Assembly (NCBI GenBank): GCA_030278955.1
Contig: JAOANR010000003.1
Coordinates: 49,191,175 to 49,255,174, forward strand
DNA: 64,000 nt
Direction of reading: 5' to 3'
Source: Hygrophila difformis
Taxonomy: Eukaryota; Streptophyta; Magnoliopsida; Lamiales; Acanthaceae
A program made the position numbers and the translations under genes. Numbering within the stretch: the first letter of the stretch is position 1; every line of letters starts with the position of its first letter. Positions 49,875 through 60,229 of the stretch are shown here, in pieces. The notes under the pieces were generated by a model that had not been told where the DNA came from, made no database searches, and was given only the letters and a program-made list of their open reading frames with translations.

Positions 49875-50454
49875 TACTCTTGTTGCTCTGTTATCCTTTA
49901 CTCCCCAACACGTAGCCTTGCTCAATACGTTGTACTGACTTCCCTTTGCTTTTGTCTGTTTTATAGATCCTGCTGGAGGCGCTGGAGCATGATTGGGGTA
50001 TGGGGATGAGAGATCACATAGATAGGGTTCTCATGTTCATTTTATTATGTTTATTTATGTGGTACTCTGTTATTTGCTATTACTTGATACTTGGTTGTCT
50101 AGTTGAGGCCTGTGAGCCTAGGATTTACATTCAGTCGGCCGGTGGCCTTATGTGATTTACTGATTTGGGCTGGTAGCCCTGTTTGAGATATTGGCATGCT
50201 GTTTATGCTGTTTGTGAGGCTTGTAGCCCGAATAATTTGTTGGTATTGTTTTATGGTTATTAGTGAGACCTTCTTCCAGGTGCCTATGTGTTTATTTGAT
50301 TCTAGCTTCTGCATTAAAATGGATTAATCAGATTATCACTTTAGGTTTACCCAGTGTTGTACTAGCTGTTTTAAATTAGCTGGCCACTAGTTTAGGATAG
50401 CTAGTACAGCGGTAATGCTTGCGAAAATCAGGTTTGAATTTTCGGGGCGTTACA
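48316..50454 (+). mobile_element. Solo LTR, 2139 bp, TSD CCGTG, in a Ulp1-gene exon
   Basis: It starts TGTAATGACCCGA and ends TTCGGGGCGTTACA. Perfect CCGTG repeats flank it (48311-48315, 50455-50459). It is the same family as 16090-17383. The host exon reads through in frame when it is removed. Confidence 0.95.
49813..49874. repeat. (TTA)n microsatellite
   Basis: About 20 TTA/ATT triplets lie within the solo LTR; the related LTR at 16820 has only a few. The polytyrosine or polyisoleucine ORFs here are artefacts of the repeat. Confidence 0.95.
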
Positions 50455-52929
50455 CCGTGCGTCCGGAACCTCCTACGCAAATATCCTCATCAGGGAAAAT
50501 AATAAACAATTAAAATGTATGTACAAAAAACCGAAAACATACCCGCTAAGTGGACAGTGGAGGAACTTGGATGCAGCGTGGACGGTGGCTGCACCCGTGG
50601 CGGTGGTGTAACATAATCTGGGAAATTACATATGGGTTTAAAAAATAACAATTATTCTATAAGCAGAATAAGTACACAATCAAACTTTAAACTAAACAAC
50701 AGCAAAATATCTGTAGCTGTGGTGGAGGAAGGTGTCGGGTCAGTGGACAGTGGAGGTATGCTTAAGTGTGGTGTAACAGACCCTGAAAAAATATTTTTAG
50801 TGAATCATAAATAAAATACCAAGAATCAATCCGGATGTGCTAAATAAATCCCATAAATGCCAGTAAAATACCTGCAGCTGTGATGTCGCAACTCGGATGC
50901 ACAGTAGGCGCACTGGGAGGTGGTGACGTAAAACCTGCGAATATGTAGTCACAACATCATTCAACAAATCTCAAATATTAACTCGTCTGCAGTATGATAG
51001 TAAATTAGCAAGAATAAATATAATTACCTGTGCCGGATGGAGTTGCCTCGTCATGGCCGGACTGAGGTGTACGCTGCTCGGCGTCGGCGGCATGATCGGA
51101 TCCGGAAGCATCCTGTGAATCCGAGCACACCTGCGGCATGGCCGCTCGCACTCCCGAGAACTCTCTCGTAGCGCGTGCCTGATCTGCCCCCGATGCAGCA
51201 CCCGCACGTACTCCAGGAGTCACCCCCGCCTCCCTGCTACCCGACATGCCAGCTCTGCCCACATCTGGCGTCCGGATGTGGCTCCGCTGGAGTACGGCCC
51301 TGACCTCCGCCGCCACCACCAATCTCGTGGCCTCCTGCTGGCGGTGAATCTCCTGCATAAGCCGCTGCTCCGTCGCGGCGACCATGTCCGCAATCTGTCG
51401 CACCCCCTCCGCGACCGTCTGCGCTGTCCGTCGATCACACGCTGCGATCATGTCCGCCGTGCGCCGCTCGTAACCCTCCAGTAGACGGGCCATAATGGTC
51501 TCAAAATCCGGAGGCACTGGGTGGGCACTCGGCTCTGCATCGGCGCTGGGTGTATCCGTGCGCGGGCGCTGGGTGGGCCGACTCGGTGCCTCAGCGCCGC
51601 TGCCACCCTGATCAATGTCAACTGTCGGCTCGGCCTCCTCCACTGCCTCGTCCACCACCGGAGCATCCACGTCGCCCGTCTTCCGCTTGCGACCCTTCTT
51701 TCGATCGTCTTTTCGCACCCACTTTAATCCGGGTGGGATCTCAACATCAAGGTCTGCCATATAGGGCTCCCTCGACTCCACCTCGGTGGGTGTAAGTGTC
51801 TCAAAACACTCCAACTGTATACACAATCAAAACAATACTGTTAGTATACGAAATGTCAACGAGATAACGAAGTACATGCCCACTAACCGTCTGATCGAAA
51901 AACGCTCGCCAATCTCGGGCCTTCGTCACCCTCTTGAATAGGTACTGTACAATCCTGGGGCGGTGCTCCGTCGGGTCCCCCAATCTCTCCTTGCAATAAA
52001 TCGTCATCATAGCTGGGACGGCCTCGCAGGCCCAGACCTGCAGAGATCACGAACCAATTACGTCAGGTAAATCATTAGACCAATGCAAATGAAAACATTT
52101 ATAATATGTGGTGTAACAGTACCGTACCATAAATGCCAGTGCATGGCCGTAGAAGTGCACTGAACCATCAGGCTTGGTCGCGGTGAGGAGACGCCTGAAG
52201 CCATGTCGTGACACCTGCCAGCTAATCAAACCCCACGGAAATGCCTCCCAAGCATCCCGGTCCTCCACCAACCGCCACATCCATGGCTCCGGACCACGAC
52301 TGTGCCCATCGTGCCCGAGAACGAGATAGAAGGCTGTCAAAACCCTAGCGACTTTCAAGCCGTCGCCAGGTGTCGTACGAAAATGCCCGTCCCTAAATGC
52401 TGTACGGATCCTATCCGCGGAGGCGCTCGCGAGAACGTCCTGGTACCTCGAAAATAAGCTCCCGGCTGGGGGACCATCGTCCGAGTATAGCTGGAACTCA
52501 GACCGGCCATACCGCAAACCAGTAATCAAAGCGTGCTCCTGCCGGCCGTATCGCACAAATCGCCCGCATATAAAAAACCAGACAGCATCGTCCTCACCCC
52601 ACTCCTCACCATTGGCAGGGAAGCGGAACGCCACCTCACGGTGTAAAATCTCGGCCATGGCCTGAGCCGCCATAACGCTATCAGACCAACGCGGCCCCCT
52701 CTCGTGAGTCGCTCCTCTGTATAGATATGAAAAACATGATGCCCGGAGCTCCGCTAATCCATCCGGGTCAGTCTCCTGCAACTCATGCACTATGATCGGG
52801 AGAACTAGGGCTCTAAAGTGGAGTACATAATAAGGTGAGGGGCGCATCCCTGTCCCTCGGGCCGAACAAACCACCAATCTCCCTGCGGTTTAAAATAAAT
52901 AGTATTTTTTATTTATAATTTTTTTTAAA

Positions 52930-54096
52930 ACTATATGGATAATTTTTTTAAACCTAAACCCTAAACCCTAAACCCTATACCCTTAACCCTAAACCCTTAA
53001 AAATTAATTTTTTTTTAAACTTTAAAATCAATAGTATTTTTTATTTATAATTTTTATCAAATCTTTATGGATAATTTTTTTAAACCTAAACCCTAAACCC
53101 TAAACCCTATACCCTTAACCCTAAACCCTTAAAAATTAATTTTTTTAAACTTTAAAATAAATAGTATTTTTTATTTATAATTTTTATCAAATCTTTATGG
53201 ATAATTTTTAACCCTAAACCCTAAACCCTAAACCCTATACCCTTAACCCTAAACCCTTAAAAATTAATTTATTTTTTAAACTTTAAAATAAATAGTATTT
53301 TTTATTTATAACTTTTATCAAATCTTTATGGATAATTTTTTAACCCTAAACCCTAAACCCTATACCCTTAACCCTAAACCCTTAAAAATTAATTTATTTT
53401 TTAAACTTTAAAATAAATAGTATTTTTTATTTATAACTTTTATCAAATCTTTATGGATAATTTTTTTAAACCTAAACCCTAAACCCTAAACCCTATACCC
53501 TTAACCCTAAACCCTTAAAAATTAATTTATTTTTTTGAACTTTAAAATAAATAGTATTTTTTGTTTATAATTTTTATCAAATCTTTATGGATAATTTTTA
53601 ACCCTAAACCCTAAACCCTAAACCCTATACCCTTAACCCTAAACCCTTTAAAATTAATTTTTTAAACTTTAAAATAAATAGTATTTTTTATTTATAATTT
53701 TTATCAAATCTTTATGGATAATTTTTTTAAACCTAAACCCTAAACCCTAAACCCTATACCCTTAACCCTAAACCCTTAAAAATTAATTTTTTTAAACTTT
53801 AAAATAAATAGTATTTTTTATTTATAATTTTTATCAAATCTTTATGGATAATTTTAACCCTAAACCCTAAACCCTATACCCTTAACCCTAAACCCTTAAA
53901 AATTAATTTATTTTTTAAACTTTAAAATAAATAGTATTTTTTATTTATAATTTTTATAAAATCTTTATGGATAATTTTTTAACACTAAACCCTAAACCCT
54001 AAACCCTATACCCTTAACCCTAAACCCTTAAAAATTATATTTTTTTAAACTTTAAAATAAATAGTTCTATTTATTTATAATTTTTATCAAATCTTT
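52930..54096. repeat. Telomere-like tandem array, about nine units
   Basis: Units of about 115-135 bp each contain two to four CCCTAAA repeats, then CCCTATACCCTTAACCC, then an AT-rich block with TTTAAACTTTAAAATAAATAG and TTTTTATCAAATC. The array is immediately upstream of the Ulp1 gene. The final unit is split by the LINE at 54097 and the array resumes at 57576. Confidence 0.93.
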
Positions 54097-57000
54097 TTTT
54101 TTGAGGAAAAGGAATTTCTCATTCAAAGAATCAAAATATAAGTTCACAACATCAAGTGCATTCTCAGCATGTTCTAACTAAAACAAAAACACCCATTCTG
54201 GACTACTGCCAAAGTACTTAACTGCAAACTAAAAAAGACCTTAAAAAGGCCATAAAAACACTAGAGCCATAGACACTCTGGAACCGAGCCATTTCATCAG
54301 ACAACAACCTTTCTACACTCCATGAGCAGTATCCACAGTAGCCTAATGCATCAGCAGAAGCAGCATTAGACTGTAGCAGCAGCGAACCTAGTTTTAGTAC
54401 ACCAGCAACAGCAAGCTTGGGAACTTGAAGGAACCATATACAGCAACCTCTTATCACCTTATGAGTAGCTTATGATATATTCTCTCCATTATGGCAGCAT
54501 CAGTATGATTAGTGAGTCAAATAGGAAAACCTAAAAACTTACTACACAAACGAATATCACCTGCATAACACTCAGCTCCAGTGCACTAATTCGAGAAAGG
54601 CAAATAGGCAATGAGTATAAATGACAAGGCCAGAGGCTTGAGGTAACAATAAGGATTGGCCGATAAGGGGATTTAGGGGCCTGCTATGTGATCTCTCCGA
54701 GCCGCAGATCAAGTTTCAACGACTAGAAACTCTACTAATATCAATCAAACAACAACAGAGATCAAAAATCATGAGCACTTCAAATTTTCCAGGCCCTGCA
54801 CATACCATTACAAAAAAGAAAAAACAATCCCAGCCAAAATATGATTAAAGCTCCTCCACTCATTTTATATCTCGTTTTTCTTTTCTTTTCTATTCTCTCT
54901 CTTTTTTCTTACCTTTTTTTTTCTACTTGTTTCTTTTTTTTTTTCTCTCTTTTTTTTTTTTCCCGTAACAGCCCCAAAACACATCCACTGAAAAGCAATT
55001 CTTTTCCTCCTACATCTCAACACCAATCATGATAAGAGTTCCTAGATACTCCAAACAAGTAATACACACTGCGTGAGTTGAAAATTTGAAGGACGGATAT
55101 GGGAGATGAGGAGATGTAGAATTATCAATTGGCTTAAAACCTGGATTATTAAGGATGAAGGAGGTGAAGGGGAGAAAAGTGGCCAAACGGGTTAGTTATG
55201 ATGCCCATTTTCAAAACAAAGCGCTGGAGCGAAGTGAAGCAGTCTCAATCCGTAAGGTAAGCAAGTTCTAGATTTTCAATTTGAGCACCACGAAACATAC
55301 CTCAATAACTTGAAAAGTACCATGTTGCTATGACCGCCTCGGGTGGTATGTCGGATGGCTCTGTAATCCTGAAGCAATAATCCAGCAGTACACTTCCAAA
55401 GCAGCCACATCATTCCTTCGAAATGAACTACATCAGCCTCATCCAAGTAGAACAGCATCAGACTTGAAAAATCAGCACACTTCGAGTAGGGGTAATCCCA
55501 AACCAAACCATCAGCTCCATTAGCAGTATGTATCATCAGCATAGTCCTCAATAGCTTTCTTTTTCCTTTTTTTTTTTTTTTTCTTTCTCAGAACCATCTT
55601 TCAACTCTTCCCTCACCCTTTGCTCCAAGTTTCGCCCAATGATCCGCCATGTCGTTCCTCTCCCTCAATATATGCTTGATTCTCACCTCTCCCCCAAACC
55701 TTAGTAATGCGGAAATAGGGCCCATCAATTTGTTAAATCTCCAAGGTATGCTACTGTGATCTTGCATCCATTTTACAACATTAGAAGAATCACATTCAAA
55801 TAGTATCTTTGGTAGTGGGAATCCTTGGTCTCGAATGATCGCCAAGCATATTCTATTTATAGCCATGATTTCGGCTTCCATTGAATCTGTGATCCCGATT
55901 GAGTCTGACAAAATAAATATAACCTTCCCCGCATCATCTCTTATAACTCCACCTACTCCCGCGCACCCCGGGTTCCCAAATGATGATCCGTCCGTGTTGA
56001 CTTTCCACCAACCCACACTAGGCCTCTCCCACACCAAACCCTTTCGAGCATCCTTAGCCGCCCACAAAGTCTGCTGCTGCTTCTGCTTCAGACACCATGG
56101 AAAGCTCCCATCTATTCCTGCCAAGTCTGCTCCTGTTCCTCTCGGTTCACATGACCACCAAAAACTAACTCTCCATCTTATCTCTTGTATTACACAGTCA
56201 ATCTGTAACTGAGCTCCTTTGAACACAATCTCATTTCTATACTTCCAAATAGTCCAGATCGCCGCCAACCCCCACAATATCCACGCTTTACGACTGCCCG
56301 TTTTAATATTACATCCAAACCACCATTCCATCAATTGTTTAGTATTACCAGGGATAGCCCACTTAAGATTAAATAATTCCACCCCTTTATACCAAATTAA
56401 ACTGACCGTATTGCATTGGCAGAATAAGTGATCACCCGTCTCAGTCGACATTGCGCAGCATGGGCAAATGGAATTCTCAGCCTGTATAATCCCTATCTTA
56501 GCTAGAGTTTCTCTTACCGGTAATGCTCCCTGAATTAATTTCCATGTCAGTAACTTGACTTTCATTGGGCACTTGGCTCCCCACAGTATCCGCCAAAGCC
56601 ATTTCAAATCCTGACTATCTTCCCCCACACTTAGCCGCCTACAAGACCCAACCGAGAATCGCCCATTCCCTTCTCTCGCCCACCTGATTCTATCGCTAGC
56701 ATACCTGTTTAGGTACTGCATATTAATCAATTGCATCAGATTATCCCACAACTCCAGTTCCCAGTTGAATAATTGTCGCCTAAGGCCGATATTCCATACC
56801 CAATGGAACCCATTCCAGTTACCACACTCTGATATCATGCATGTCTTGTTACCAGCCAAAGCATATAAGCGTGGGAAGATATCTTTCAAGGCGGCTCCTC
56901 CTTCAATCCATCTATCTAACCAGAATCGTGTTTTGTCCCCATCCCCTACTTGGATTATGAAGCCGTCATCTGATGTCTGAATGTTCGAATTGTCCCACGC

Positions 57001-57575
57001 TCGGCATATATTCCCCCAGACTGATCTCCCGGCCTGCGAACTTGGCAACAAAGGGTATTTCCCTTCATAGTACTTGGCGTTAATGACCTCTTTCCATAGC
57101 CCGGCCTCTTCCCCAAATCGCCACCTCCATTTTAATAATAGAGCATTGTTGAACTGTTGAATACTCCACACACTCAATCCGCCAGCATCCTTATGTGCAC
57201 AAATTTTATCCCATCGAATTGTATGAAGCTTCCTACCCCCATCCCATTCGTTCCAAAAGAACTTCCGTTTGATTTGCTCAATACGTTCAGCCACCGCCTT
57301 AGGGACTGTAAAGATTGACAGAAAATAAATGGGCAAGCAGCTCAATACAGACCTTAACAAGCAAAGTCTTCCGGCTTGTGACAATGTCCTTCCCTTCCAC
57401 CCCGCCAATCTTTTATCCACCTTGTCCAGGACAGGCTGCCAAATAGATGTTCCATTGATTCTTCCCCCGACCGGTATCCCCAAGTATTTCATCGGCCACT
57501 CTCCCACATCGCACTGTAGCACCACTGCTGCTGCGTTCACTAATTCTTCCTCACAGTTGATCCCATATATGCAGC
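54097..57575 (-). mobile_element. 5'-truncated L1-type LINE, 15-bp TSD
   Basis: Perfect TTTTATCAAATCTTT repeats flank it (54082-54096, 57576-57590). The 3' end on the minus strand is a short A-tail (54094-54102 as T on plus) after a typical 3' UTR. The 5' end is truncated within ORF2. An internal T-run at 55562-55582 directly follows the ORF2 stop. The duplicated site is part of the tandem repeat. Confidence 0.93.
55588..57575 (-). pseudogene. LINE ORF2 C-terminal part: RT thumb, zf-RVT, RNase H
   Basis: An uninterrupted frame runs from the 5' truncation junction at 57575 to the stop at 55588 (650 codons from the first Met). It begins after the RT catalytic region (YLGIPVGGRINGTSIW). The zf-RVT segment follows (WRILWGAKCPMKVKLLTW, CPCCAMSTETGDHLFCQC). 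The RNase H domain is complete, with acidic residues in NTDGSS, MEAEI, FECDSS and NDMADHWAK. There are no stops or frameshifts, so the insertion is relatively young. The endonuclease and RT core are missing, so it is inactive. Confidence 0.92.
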
Positions 57576-57590
57576 TTTTATCAAATCTTT

Positions 57591-57720
57591 ATAGAAAATT
57601 TTTTTAAACCTAAACCCTAAACCCTATACCCCAAACCGTATACCCTTAAACTCTAAACCCTATACCCTAAACCCTAAACCCTATAAAATTTAATTTTTTA
57701 AAACTTTAAAATAAATATTA
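57591..57720. repeat. Continuation of the telomere-like array
   Basis: CCTAAACCCTAAACCCTATA motifs and the AT-rich spacer continue after the LINE, degenerating by about 57720. Confidence 0.85.
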
Positions 57721-57779
57721 TATTTAATTTCTAATTTTTATATGGAAAAGTTCTATAACCCAAAATTATACTCAAGTTT

Positions 57780-57965
57780 ACGAACCCTAAGAAATCGCAC
57801 ATCCAAATTTACCAAATAAATTCAAAAATTCAACACATCTAATACATCTAAATTACCAAATAAATTCAAAAAATTCAACACATCTAATACATCTAAATCG
57901 TACATCCAAATTACCAAATAAATTCAAAAATTCAACACATCTAACAAATTATACATCCAAAATAG
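57780..57965. repeat. Short tandem repeat, AT-rich
   Basis: Three to four copies of ~45-60 bp with ACCAAATAAATTCAAAAA and TTCAACACATCTAA. There is no coding potential. Confidence 0.8.
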
Positions 57966-58149
57966 ACAATCCACATCCGAACATACTAAACACTCAAGTT
58001 TACGAAACCCTAAGAAATCGTACACAAATTTAAATAAATACTGTAATGGGAAATATGCATTTAAATTGCAAATTAAAAACATAATCAATTTAAACATATG
58101 CATGTAATTAAAAAAGAAAAAAAAAAGGAAACCCAGAACAGAGCATCCA

Positions 58150-58213
58150 TGGCGGGTTGGGGGTGGGGATGGCGTGTTGGGGGTGGGGACGGCGGGTTAG
58201 GGGTGGGGATGGG
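58150..58213 (+). repeat. G-rich 22-bp minisatellite
   Basis: Three units of the type GGCGGGTTGGGGGTGGGGAT. Each has several G runs on the plus strand, so G-quadruplex formation is possible. It lies within the first ~70 bp of the intron of the adjacent minus-strand exon. Confidence 0.85.
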
Positions 58214-58223
58214 AAATACTCAC

Positions 58224-58415
58224 CCGAATAGCGTCGGTGCCGGAAGGGGGGCGGGGCTGCCGGCGGGCGGCCGCAGGATCGGCGTGCTCCGGTGGCGACG
58301 GCCGTGGCGAGGGCGGCGGCGCTGCACTCCCATCCCCGACGAGCACTAGAGGCAACCCTCCACTATTTTCGTCAAGAACCGCGTCTCTCATCTCCTCCGC
58401 CGTCGGATCTTCCAT
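58224..58415 (-). CDS. Candidate first exon upstream of the Ulp1 gene
   Basis: The minus strand opens with ATG at 58415 (MEDPTAEEMRDAVLDENSGG), 64 GC-rich codons with a Pro/Ala-rich end, closing at a good donor CGG|GTGAGT (58224/58223). No domain is recognised. Its position suggests a leader exon of the DUF1985-Ulp1 gene with a ~5.3-kb intron holding the LINE and array. However, its phase (0) does not match the acceptor phase (1) at 52882, so an intervening exon, another start, or decay must be invoked. Confidence 0.45.
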
Positions 58416-58566
58416 CGCCGGTGGTCACTTGGCCGGAAACGTTTATAATTTTCGAATGGGGAGTGGGCAAATTTTCGATCGGCGTTAGAGGGCTTCGGTC
58501 GCCTAATTTTTCGAAAGGGAAAGAAAGGGAAAGTGCAAGTGGGAAGGAGGAAGGGCCCAGCTTGTG

Positions 58567-60121
58567 ATATATGTTGTATTTGATGATATTTTTATGCATA
58601 TGTCAACTTAAATTGTTTGAGAAAATTAATAAAAATGGCCTTGATTGGATTGATTTTTGGGACATTGGTTTTGTAGGAAAGGTGGCAAATTTCCAACATT
58701 GGACAGCCTATTTTGAAGTGTTGGGCGTGCCCACGCCTAAGGTCCAATTCCCAGCTGTGGGGTCTATGTGTGAAGCATCAAAATTTGCAAAAAGATCCTT
58801 GGGGCTAAATTGAAGCATCTAAATCTTTGGGCATCAATTTTCAGATTTTTATTATGGCATCAAATCTTTGGGCATCAAATCCTTGGGAATCAATTACAAA
58901 AGAATAATCAAAGGCTATGATGTTGATGGTTTTGGATGCAATTGAGGGAGGTTTTTGGATGCAATTGAGGAGGCCACTACCATGAACATGCAAAAAAGGG
59001 AGAAAGAAGAATTAAAAATTGGTCTTGTTTTGCTATAAATAGGAGGAGACCAAAGAACACACAAGACAACAACACATTGGCCATTATTCCACAAAACACA
59101 AGACATTGGCCAATTTTCCACCAAAAAGAGGTTCCAACCATTGGAGACACACTAGAGAGGATACTCCATTTTTGTTGGCACTTACAAAATTGGAGGATTC
59201 CAAGGGCAATAAGGATTCGATCCTTCGTGGGTGATTTTCTTGTTCTATTTCTATAATTGATTACCATGTTGGATTGTGTGGATTTGGTTATGTTTTGGAT
59301 GGATTGTGAGTAGTTTTCTTATCTAGTTTAGGCTTTGAATTTGTGTGTGGATATGGAATTGTGAGACTTATTTTGTTGACATATTTTTATGCTTAATTGA
59401 ATTGGGTATTTTTAATTCCTCTATTTATTATGTTTTGAATTGCTTGATTGATATAGCGGCCGCGTGTTGATTGAGTAATTTATTGCTATATTGGGAAGTG
59501 CATCCGTAATTGTGTAATTTTCCAATCAAGTAGCAAACTAGAGGAAGAATACTTTAGTGAGGGATTAAAATCGGTTTTAAACACTACCTCGTAGGATTAG
59601 TGTTGAATCGAATTGGGTTTTTCTTGTGCTAAATGCTATCAAGTCATGATATGCTATGGTCGTACCTAGTATTCACACTTGATTAGGGGAATGGTTTATG
59701 GTCGTACCTAAATCATCGAATAAGTATGGAAAAATTGGTTGGGAAACGCTTGTAGACCAACTTTAACCAATTTAGTCAATTAGCCAATTAAGTTAAATGC
59801 ATGTCAATGATCAATTCCATATCCAATACATAATTCATGCCTAAACTAGAGTTTTAATTATCCTAAAGAGCTCACTTGTTACCTTGCAATTGTTTTTGTT
59901 TTTGTTTAATTGTTATTTTCTTTTTACTAGTTTAGTTGAAATCAAATCCCCCCATCTTTATAAATATAAATATAATTTATAATTAATCAAGTGATTGAAA
60001 ATAAACTCTTTGAGCAAGTTCCCTGTGGAGACGACCCTACTCACTATATATATTACATTTATTTATCTTCTTCTGTGGTGTAGGACTAATATTTAATTTG
60101 CAGCTTTGCGACGAGCTAGCA
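58567..60121 (+). repeat. 5' LTR of the Athila-type element
   Basis: The end at CA (60120-60121), six bases before the PBS, is fairly secure. The start at TGATATATG (58567) is a guess among nearby TG sites. A TATA box CTATAAATAGG lies at 59033-59043. Length ~1.55 kb suits Athila. Confidence 0.7.
59033..59043 (+). promoter_or_regulatory. TATA box of the Athila LTR
   Basis: CTATAAATAGG with a purine-rich R-like region beginning ~30 bp downstream. Confidence 0.65.
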
Positions 60122-60126
60122 ATTTT

Positions 60127-60144
60127 TGGCGCCGTTGCCGGGGA
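60127..60144 (+). promoter_or_regulatory. Primer binding site, Athila type
   Basis: TGGCGCCGTTGCCGGGGA matches the PBS conserved in Athila-lineage elements (tRNA-Asp type). Confidence 0.92.
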
Positions 60145-60229
60145 ATATCGCCAAAAGAGGATTTTTCATACCTTGGTTAATTCAATATATATATATATTT
60201 CTCTAATCTTTATTTCCACTTATTGGTAT

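Larger units (their letters stand above)
46959..52882 (-). pseudogene. DUF1985-Ulp1 (KIUL-like) protease gene, 12 exons, disrupted
   Basis: Exons in consistent phase: 52882-52128, 52037-51888, 51814-51028, 50934-50872, 50782-50711, 50617-50543, 50472-50455 joined to 48315-48173 across a solo LTR, 48098-48017, 47945-47820, 47731-47591, 47508-47222 and 47133-46959. The N-terminal exons carry a DUF1985-like domain (VWFFICGRFVRYGRQEHALITGL). Exon 3 is a disordered, Arg/Ala-rich linker with a KKGRKRK patch. Three short Pro/Thr exons follow, then the C48 peptidase domain with His in KHWVIVRFS, Asp in IYLHDG, and Cys in SSCGPLALL (residue order His, Asp, Cys as in Ulp1). Ulp1-family enzymes cleave SUMO-like modifiers; what this subfamily cleaves is unknown. 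The start may be the ATG at 52847 or lie in an upstream exon. It is broken by the LTR and an AT donor after exon 5. Confidence 0.82.
43020..58560. mobile_element. Large Ulp1-carrying MULE (boundaries approximate)
   Basis: A MURA-type transposase gene (43899-46714, plus) and a DUF1985-Ulp1 gene (46959-52882, minus) face each other with only 244 bp between their stops. That is the gene content described for Ulp1-carrying MULEs such as Kaonashi in Arabidopsis and CUMULE in melon. Palindromic CTTCGGTCGGC motifs occur near 43.04-43.26 kb, and related ones near 58.48-58.51 kb, possibly marking the termini. I could not confirm long terminal inverted repeats or a 9-bp duplication, so the ends are inferred. 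A solo LTR, a LINE and a tandem array lie within. Confidence 0.65.

Noticed and set aside
49715..50009. Polytyrosine, polyisoleucine and polyleucine ORFs
   Set aside because: They are the three frames of a (TTA)n microsatellite within a solo LTR.
55562..55582. Second LINE poly-A tail ending a separate LINE at 55562
   Set aside because: A single 15-bp duplication brackets 54097-57575, so the T-run is more simply internal to one element.
58480..58510. Right TIR of the Ulp1 MULE
   Set aside because: Only ~10-bp CTTCGGTCG and GATCGGC motifs match the left end; no extended inverted alignment was found.
58148..58567. Independent small host gene from the several GC-rich ORFs
   Set aside because: Only the minus-strand frame ends in a good splice donor; the others lack start or stop context and overlap it.
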